From assembly GCA_012032575.1 (NCBI GenBank), contig JAAUSP010000369.1:1-7554 (forward strand): 7,554 nucleotides of DNA, given 5' to 3'. Source of the DNA: Anaerolineales bacterium (lineage in GTDB: Bacteria; Chloroflexota; Anaerolineae; 4572-78; J111). Positions within the stretch are counted from its first letter, which is position 1. Each line of letters opens with the position of its first letter. The translations under genes were made by a program, and so were the position numbers. The notes under the pieces were generated by a model. The model was not told the origin of the DNA. It was given only the letters and a program-made list of their open reading frames with translations, and searched no databases. Of this stretch, positions 7,101 through 7,554 are shown piece by piece.

Positions 7101-7553
7101 CGCCGCCTTTGTAATCCACCAGCACAAAATTGAGCACGGTCGGATCGTAGGTGACGGACAGGCCGGTGATGAGCGAAATCAACAATTCCGACTTGCCGGA
7201 GCCGGTGCTGCCGGCCACCATGCCGTGAACCCCGTCCCGCTTGGCCGAAAAAACCATCGTGCGGGGTTTGTTGCCGGACATCATGCCGATTTTGCAGCGC
7301 AGCCAGTTGGCGTACTGCGGCTTGACGCTATCCTGCCATTTTTCCAGGTATCGGCCTGAAGGTCCAGGATTGATTTATAGCCCATGAAGTCGAGGAAGGG
7401 CACGGTGCGGGTCAGGTTAGCCCCAAAGCTCTCGCGGATGCGCAACTGGGCCAACTGTTGGGTCAGGATGGTCATTTCGTCGGGCCGGGTGACGTAATTG
7501 GCCTCGCCGACATAACGGAAGGAGTTGACGCCCACCTCGGAATACCGAAAATG
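120..7553 (-). CDS. Giant EccC/EssC-like FtsK/SpoIIIE ATPase, seven ATPase modules (reconstructed; 5' end off window; seven frameshifts)
   Basis: This is the whole coding stretch read as one gene. It encodes a type VII secretion motor ATPase, expected to sit at the membrane and energise export of WXG100-like helical-hairpin substrates. Modules in order are D1-D2-D1-D2-D1-D2-D3, then a linker and a helical tail. Family evidence: three copies of VDYKGGGAF plus ASQRPxGV and DQMRxNIKFRICLRVE in the D1 modules; GASGWGKTTF, LDLGGRN and LPHVG in the D2 modules; and a D3 with VDMQRKF and IIDNYDDL, matching EccC D3 layout. Eight reading frames are joined across seven one-base-scale frameshifts. Applying the repairs (+1,+1,-1,+1,-1 or +2,+1,+1) gives a length divisible by three. 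The reading is open to the right edge, so the true start and any N-terminal membrane or FHA part lie outside. Usual EccC/EssC proteins are about 1,300-1,500 residues; this fragment alone is about 2,478. Sure of the family, less sure whether the gene is intact in the organism. Confidence 0.88.
594..1219 (-). other. ATPase module D3 (EccC terminal-domain type)
   Basis: The restored P-loop is GPPASGKTTT at about 1155-1177, followed by VRLVLVDMQRKF, and by IIDNYDDL at about 891-905. In EccC D3 the matching positions are a 'GDxxSGKT' loop, 'VDxRR' and 'DDYD'. The VDYKGG and DLGGRN signatures of D1 and D2 are absent, so this is a distinct single terminal module and not a seventh repeat copy. Confidence 0.8.
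968..1888 (-). CDS. Reading-frame fragment 7: second half of module D2-C, linker and start of terminal module D3
   Basis: The first ATG lies inside the helical YEERLQRLLEKLEKMIEE segment of D2-C; one frame upstream of the repair gives ADEETYEER. D2-C continues with VVVMIDNFAEL at 1742-1765 (Asp-Asn Walker B), FVITANVPNNMPSKFYNLFGERITF and GRGYIRVGKRPLLFHIALP. A linker follows (VTVLPEIVPLQEVLEEV), which matches the 'LP..V.L.E' segment before D3 in EccC proteins. Then LFDLKRLGPHFTVVGPP opens the D3 P-loop. The frame breaks inside that P-loop at about 1164-1171, so the remaining residues (LPARRRRCTTG onward) are out of frame. Confidence 0.87.
   Translation of the reverse strand: MQRLLEKLEKMIEERQQILSNADSSNLYDFNARFPDQALPAVVVMIDNFAELQENYEILVETTIVPLVRRSLSMGVTFVITANVPNNMPSKFYNLFGERITFKQSNTDRYMDIVGRGAIEIEDTAGRGYIRVGKRPLLFHIALPVGLFQDEDGRDTLPEGDELRLLARHMRQQLETMTWRSQPDPVTVLPEIVPLQEVLEEVGPARPQRVQAVLGQDGSLRPALFDLKRLGPHFTVVGPPLPARRRRCTTGCCRWPIATRPIRSGWCWWTCSANLWNTTANTSWTNCRTSWQPSPRWNRWRGCWPT
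1164..1171 (-). other. Frameshift 7: one G missing inside the D3 P-loop
   Basis: The coding strand reads CCGCCGCTTCC. Restoring CCGCCGGCTTCC gives VVGPPASGKTTTLYNWVL, a standard P-loop. Without it neither frame has a complete Walker A. Confidence 0.87.
1463..2118 (-). other. ATPase module D2-C (degenerate P-loop and Asn Walker B)
   Basis: Third copy of the D2 module. The P-loop position reads ATPAGAKT at 2050-2073, losing the first Gly and the Gly before Lys while keeping Lys-Thr. Walker B is VVVMIDNF at 1742-1765. DLGGRNF and LPHV are kept. It probably binds nucleotide weakly or not at all and may be structural. Confidence 0.85.
1855..2571 (-). CDS. Reading-frame fragment 6: linker and first half of degenerate ATPase module D2-C
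   Basis: The first 33 residues are out of frame; the meaningful sequence begins at DENQPDDREV near 2472. A linker with ALWPDRPPL, KLFDAVVKLSTELVNGQ and WPNFLPAQF aligns with the same linker after D1-A and D1-B. D2-C begins near residue 150. Its P-loop position reads ATPAGAKT (2050-2073), against GASGWGKT in the other two D2 modules: the first Gly and the Gly before Lys are both Ala. The rest is well kept: FLRSLLVSLAATHSPDEF, AYVLDLGGRNF and ELPHV. The frame is lost at about 1925-1930; the final residues after LPHVA are out of frame. Confidence 0.85.
   Translation of the reverse strand: MRPTPLFCPTACRGAATSRWATKISNSSRFPTPDENQPDDREVAALWPDRPPLAVPTGEDTPKLFDAVVKLSTELVNGQMAPKPWPNFLPAQFSLQSPIHDAQKNCTFVLVPTVSDWLNGDTEALWPGVDWRKAAMRPVMGLLDNPAEAIQVPLYFDLSRYHLAVLATPAGAKTSFLRSLLVSLAATHSPDEFHAYVLDLGGRNFRSLEELPHVARSSTPTRKLTRSACSACWKSWKK
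1925..1932 (-). other. Frameshift 6: one G missing after GTG
   Basis: One extra G restores LPHVGAVIYADEETYEER, matching LPHVGSVIIPDAEGYEER of D2-A and LPHVGTIIMPDERGYEER of D2-B. This joins fragments 6 and 7. Confidence 0.87.
2375..4537 (-). CDS. Reading-frame fragment 5: ATPase modules D2-B and D1-C
   Basis: This is the longest uninterrupted piece. Its first ATG falls inside GRGYLQVGNEN, so it is not a gene start. Residues 1-130 are the D1-B tail and linker (YTGENYDYAE, WPPFLPTKL, WFTGKVAW). D2-B has GASGWGKT at 4073-4096, FHAHIFDLGGRNL, ALPHVGTII, the YEERVQQILRELNDIV helix, ILVVIDNF at 3764-3787 and FTERLTLRL. It ends with GRGYVKAGRQPLEFQIA. After a linker, D1-C shows GGTGSGKS at 3077-3100, VDYKGGGAF, FIIIDEYAEM at 2756-2785, LASQRPKGV and KFRICLRVE. 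The frame is lost at about 2464-2477, after ELIQVSYTG; the last 31 residues are out of frame. This piece shows directly that a D2 module is followed by a second D1 without any frameshift in between. Confidence 0.92.
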   Translation of the reverse strand: MQVGNENIELIQMAYTGENYDYAELREGGKQAKFYDVVVDLCNELLQGQAPRTPWPPFLPTKLTMSSPLVEAYVDKEYEPLMTLGQFERITSLNPFIRRWFTGKVAWPGMDWTKTAMRAIAGLADDPYNARQLPLVIDVTKGHVVLFGASGWGKTTFMRSLVVSLAATHSPAEFHAHIFDLGGRNLEVLNALPHVGTIIMPDERGYEERVQQILRELNDIVDERKKLFSEVGVSTLYDYNISHPDRIEPAILVVIDNFAEFIETFGDTSKKDSENNLLEAFVLLVRQAKAYGLHFVISVNRLNELSSKLYSLFTERLTLRLSDSGDYRSIVGGTPAEIDEIAGRGYVKAGRQPLEFQIAFAVGEFDEQGQLKAEIAQIRQLGQLMHDLGRKAWSGREPLRIDALPKSSSYRQVLAEVFGINQETGFLVELKEAIRQKWAVTGSAQHADWLEAVLGITSGNRKRALHLSAKTDGVHGMIAGGTGSGKSEMLMTMLVGLAVYQSPAILNFVLVDYKGGGAFKPFEKLPHVVDIVTNLNKAAVNRMFTAINAEIRRRQALNAETLTKDIIEYRAKGLHLTREPYPHLFIIIDEYAEMIDDNPEYRAELESITRVGRAQGVNLILASQRPKGVSDQMRANIKFRICLRVEQVDTSREMLRAPDAAFLPNGMPGRGYIQVGNENLELIQVSYTGRKPARRPGSGRPVAGSSPAGGPDRRGYAQAV
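2464..2477 (-). other. Frameshift 5: net loss of two bases or gain of one
   Basis: SYTG in one frame must join DENQPDD in another. Two extra G give YTGDENQ, matching YTGDKV and YTGENY at the other two copies. Removing one base gives YTDENQ. Both restore the frame; the paralogues favour the first. Confidence 0.72.
2474..3145 (-). other. ATPase module D1-C (canonical)
   Basis: Third copy of the D1 module. Walker A is GGTGSGKS at 3077-3100 and Walker B is FIIIDEYAEM at 2756-2785. VDYKGGGAF, LASQRPKGV, KFRICLRVE and DAAFLPNGMPGRGY are all present in one unbroken frame. All residues expected for hydrolysis are visible. Confidence 0.92.
3464..4141 (-). other. ATPase module D2-B (Walker B Glu replaced by Asn)
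   Basis: Second copy of the D2 module, uninterrupted here. Walker A is GASGWGKT at 4073-4096, followed by IFDLGGRNL, LPHVGTII and Walker B ILVVIDNF at 3764-3787. It ends in GRGYVKAGRQPLEFQIA. It is close to D2-A in the P-loop (both GASGWGKTTF) and in the Trp within the loop. Confidence 0.9.
4500..5160 (-). other. ATPase module D1-B (canonical)
   Basis: Second copy of the D1 module. Walker A is GGTGAGKS at 5092-5115 and Walker B is IIIDEYAEM at 4771-4797, with VDYKGGGAF, LASQRPTGV and KFRICLRVE present. By hand alignment it matches D1-C at about four of five residues over roughly 195 positions, so these two copies look like the most recent duplication product. Confidence 0.9.
4507..5532 (-). 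CDS. Reading-frame fragment 4: linker and ATPase module D1-B
   Basis: The frame picks up at GRGYVKIGHLPLTFQIA, the end of module D2-A; its first four residues (MAIY) are out of frame. Residues about 22-124 are a linker. The linker ends in NWQDSLNPELADWL and a GVVSGN turn. D1-B then shows GGTGAGKS at 5092-5115, VLNFVLVDYKGGGAF, FTAINAEMQRRQ, IIIDEYAEM (Walker B with intact Asp-Glu) at 4771-4797, ITRVGRAQGVNLLLASQRP and DQMRANIKFRICLRVE. It closes with DAAFLPNGMPG near 4550. Everything after that (AVICRSATKISS) is out of frame because one base is missing at about 4542-4549. All residues expected for hydrolysis appear present. Confidence 0.9.
   Translation of the reverse strand: MAIYRGRGYVKIGHLPLTFQIAQPIDLARDANETKELEQYAQSMQDFITSTGYVYKKPVRVDALPRSILFKQILARKLNLELNETFVDQLRLSTAQNWQDSLNPELADWLKVTIGVVSGNRLREMHFEAKKDGVHGMVAGGTGAGKSELLMTLIVGLALNYDPSVLNFVLVDYKGGGAFQPFRDLPHCIDIVTNLNKSAVKRFFTAINAEMQRRQKLNADTGTKDIVEYRAKGLHLTNEPYPHLYIIIDEYAEMITDNPEFRDELDSITRVGRAQGVNLLLASQRPTGVSDQMRANIKFRICLRVEQVDTSREMLRRSDAAFLPNGMPGAVICRSATKISS
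4542..4549 (-). other. Frameshift 4: one C missing in GGGCGCGG
   Basis: Restoring GGCCGCGGT gives NGMPGRGYLQVGNEN, identical in form to NGMPGRGYIQVGNEN in D1-C. This joins fragments 4 and 5. Confidence 0.87.
5456..6871 (-). CDS. Reading-frame fragment 3: end of ATPase module D1-A plus nearly all of module D2-A
   Basis: The ATG at 6871 is the Met of the Walker B region (EFAEM-IAD) and not a start. Residues 1-95 complete D1-A with ITRVGRAQGV, AAQRPSGV, DQMRSNIKFRICLRVE, DAAFLP and GRGYLQVG. Residues about 96-240 form the inter-domain linker, including WPDFLPNRL and WLNGEVGW. D2-A starts near residue 243: GASGWGKT at 6077-6100, THSPNHLHVYVLDLGGRNL, NLPHVGSVI, the helical EGYEERVEQLLRELDDI, IVVCIDNF at 5768-5791, FVITVSQPN and LFTERLTLKL. 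The Walker B acidic pair is Asp-Asn, not Asp-Glu. An extra base at 5510-5521 ends the frame in GDIGDIPG; the remaining residues up to the stop at 5456 are out of frame. Confidence 0.9.
   Translation of the reverse strand: MIADRAEFKGQLESITRVGRAQGVSLILAAQRPSGVTDQMRSNIKFRICLRVETSGESREMLRRSDAAFLPTDIPGRGYLQVGNDEIELIQSAYTGDKVIDPNRTPQARVIWPDRNELYDASQDQEPPELYKAIVTMLGKMAREHGIEKQRAPWPDFLPNRLSLSELLVSPDQTIPAVTSDEYLIDVDKIMLGLKPDIALTLNPGVNKWLNGEVGWLEQQDWENYALRPVVGLVDNPYAAKQLPLVIDLPRGHVSLFGASGWGKTTFIRTLVVSLTATHSPNHLHVYVLDLGGRNLGVLENLPHVGSVIIPDAEGYEERVEQLLRELDDIVEQRKTILYNAGVPDLYKYNNAHPTTPLPAIVVCIDNFIEFKETFGGDAESDVETVFDKFVGLARQAKPYGIHFVITVSQPNVLSSQLQSLFTERLTLKLADPTEYRTIVGGQVGDIGDIPGPGLCKNRPPAPHFSDCPAD
5470..6145 (-). 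other. ATPase module D2-A (Walker B Glu replaced by Asn)
   Basis: It begins at LPLVIDLPRGHVSLF. Walker A is GASGWGKT at 6077-6100, and VLDLGGRNL and LPHVGSV match EccC D2 (where the usual form is DFGGGG…LPHVG). The Walker B strand is IVVCIDNF at 5768-5791, with Asn where the catalytic Glu would be. This suggests ATP binding without fast hydrolysis, as known for the later domains of EccC. Confidence 0.85.
5510..5521 (-). other. Frameshift 3: one extra G or C in a G/C run
   Basis: The coding strand reads CCGGGGCCGGGG. Removing one base restores IPGRGYVKIG, matching IAGRGYVKAG in D2-B and TAGRGYIRVG in D2-C. This is the only clear insertion among the seven. Confidence 0.8.
6602..7257 (-). other. 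ATPase module D1-A (canonical FtsK/SpoIIIE-type)
   Basis: Walker A GSTGSGKS lies at 7189-7212. VDYKGGGAF follows about 30 residues later. Walker B, restored across the frameshift, reads LFIIIDEFAEM at about 6868-6900, then AAQRPSGV and KFRICLRVE. The Lys, Asp and Glu expected for ATP hydrolysis are all present after repair. This copy differs most from the other two D1 modules, for example LQGEGVTRMFTAIQ against LNKSAVKRFFTAIN. Confidence 0.87.
6868..7284 (-). CDS. Reading-frame fragment 2: N-terminal half of ATPase module D1-A
   Basis: This carries the first P-loop, GSTGSGKS at 7189-7212, followed by LNFVLVDYKGGGAF, the motif typical of the first ATPase domain of type VII secretion motors, and the helical MFTAIQSEMQRRQALNAET segment. 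The ATG at 7284 is internal. The true frame extends upstream to about 7343 through KWQDSVKPQYANWL, which aligns with NWQDSLNPELADWL in module D1-B. At the 3' end the frame is lost near 6905-6914, just before Walker B. The last residues (TPTCSSSLMNLPK) are out of frame and should read TPYPYLFIIIDEFAEM. Alone this fragment would lack Walker B and could not be an active ATPase. Confidence 0.85.
   Translation of the reverse strand: MMSGNKPRTMVFSAKRDGVHGMVAGSTGSGKSELLISLITGLSVTYDPTVLNFVLVDYKGGGAFKGFEDLPHCVDIITNLQGEGVTRMFTAIQSEMQRRQALNAETETKNIVDYRQKGLHETITPTPTCSSSLMNLPK
6905..6914 (-). other. Frameshift 2: one C missing in a CCCC run
   Basis: The coding strand has two CCCC runs separated by TA. 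One extra C restores TPYPYLFIIIDEFAEM, which aligns with EPYPHLYIIIDEYAEM of D1-B. Either run could be the site. Confidence 0.85.
7281..7553 (-). CDS. Reading-frame fragment 1: segment before the first ATPase module (partial, open at right edge)
   Basis: This frame enters from the right edge with no start codon required. A GTG at 7533-7535 could be taken as a start, but in-frame codons continue upstream (…FRYSEVGVNSFRYV), so it is probably internal. The segment contains RPDEMTILTQQLAQLRI, which resembles the stretch in EccC proteins that precedes D1 (a conserved 'LAxLRL' helix followed by a small domain). It lacks the GRGYVKxGxxPLxFQIA ending found between later modules, so it probably belongs to the genuine N-terminal region and not to another D2 repeat. 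The frame is meaningful only down to about 7343. Its last residues (after DTWKN) are out of frame because one A is missing from an A run. The next fragment continues the protein. Confidence 0.75.
   Translation of the reverse strand, partial: HFRYSEVGVNSFRYVGEANYVTRPDEMTILTQQLAQLRIRESFGANLTRTVPFLDFMGYKSILDLQADTWKNGRIASSRSTPTGCAAKSA
7339..7343 (-). other. Frameshift 1: one A missing in an A run
   Basis: The coding strand has five A where six restore the frame: DTWKKWQDSVKPQYANWL joins fragment 1 to fragment 2 and matches the paralogous NWQDSLNPELADWL. Run-length error is the simplest cause. Confidence 0.8.
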
Positions 7554-7554
7554 G

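Larger units (their letters stand above)
2474..7257 (-). repeat. Internal tandem coding repeat, period about 2.0-2.1 kb, three units
   Basis: The D1-D2 pair recurs three times. D1 P-loops start at 7212, 5115 and 3100 (steps 2,097 and 2,015). D2 P-loops start at 6100, 4096 and 2073 (steps 2,004 and 2,023). A 24-base stretch is identical in all three units at 2693-2716, 4708-4731 and 6806-6829 (plus strand, containing GCCCGGCCCACGCGGGTGA). The D2 part of the third unit continues to about 1463. Confidence 0.88.

Noticed and set aside
594..7257. FtsK or SpoIIIE chromosome translocase, or a conjugation coupling protein
   Set aside because: Those have a single motor domain; FtsK also has a C-terminal winged-helix part. 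Here there are seven alternating modules with VDYKGGGAF and DLGGRN/LPHVG, which belong to EccC/EssC.
1155..7343. Programmed ribosomal frameshifting at the seven joints
   Set aside because: Seven events in one gene would give almost no full product. I see no consistent slippery heptamer, and the required shifts differ in direction (six losses or equivalents and one extra base).
7533..7535. GTG as the start codon of the gene
   Set aside because: The frame stays open upstream to the window edge with plausible sequence (FRYSE), and no ribosome-binding site is visible just before it. The protein family also needs a longer N-terminus.
120..7553. Eight separate small ATPase genes in an operon
   Set aside because: The ends and starts of the fragments fall inside conserved motifs (Walker A, Walker B, GRGY), overlap out of frame, and have no ribosome-binding context. 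A single split gene explains all of them.

Overview
The window is almost entirely one gene read on the minus strand: a very large multi-domain FtsK/SpoIIIE-type ATPase of the EccC/EssC class, the motor of type VII (ESX/WXG100) secretion. Coding runs from the right edge, where the N-terminal part is cut off, to a TAG stop at 120-122. In this sequence the gene is cut into eight overlapping reading frames by seven single frameshifts. Nearly all fall in short G/C or A runs, and homologous sequence continues directly across each one. After repair the in-window length is a whole number of codons, about 2,478 residues. I read it as one intact gene carrying base-level sequence errors, with a decaying pseudogene as the alternative.

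Layout from N to C terminus (right to left): a short pre-ATPase segment (7553 to about 7260); ATPase module 1A (7257-6602); 2A (6145-5470); 1B (5160-4500); 2B (4141-3464); 1C (3145-2474); 2C (2118-1463); a terminal module 3 (1219-594); a Pro/Ala/Gln-rich linker; and an unrecognised helical C-terminal domain (about 416-120). Classical EccC/EssC has three ATPase domains, D1-D2-D3. Here the D1-D2 pair occurs three times before a single D3, giving D1-D2-D1-D2-D1-D2-D3. The repeat unit is about 2.0-2.1 kb and is visible at the DNA level.

The D1-type modules carry canonical Walker A (GSTGSGKS, GGTGAGKS, GGTGSGKS), the VDYKGGGAF signature and a canonical IIIDE Walker B, so they look catalytic. The D2-type modules and D3 have Asp-Asn (IDN) where Walker B normally has Asp-Glu, and module 2C has also lost its P-loop glycines. 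These look like binding or regulatory modules. In EccC, D2 contacts and restrains D1 and D3 binds the secreted substrate. By inference this protein has three catalytic/regulatory pairs and one substrate-reading domain.

Downstream of the stop (1-119) is a non-coding stretch with a large imperfect inverted repeat (35-111) and one arm of a second copy (1-24), a dispersed intergenic palindrome family. The moderately high GC, this palindrome and the giant EccC-like protein with VDYKGGGAF motifs suggest an environmental bacterium, most likely a member of Chloroflexota. That assignment is an inference. I see no RNA gene, CRISPR array or insertion sequence, and no credible plus-strand gene.
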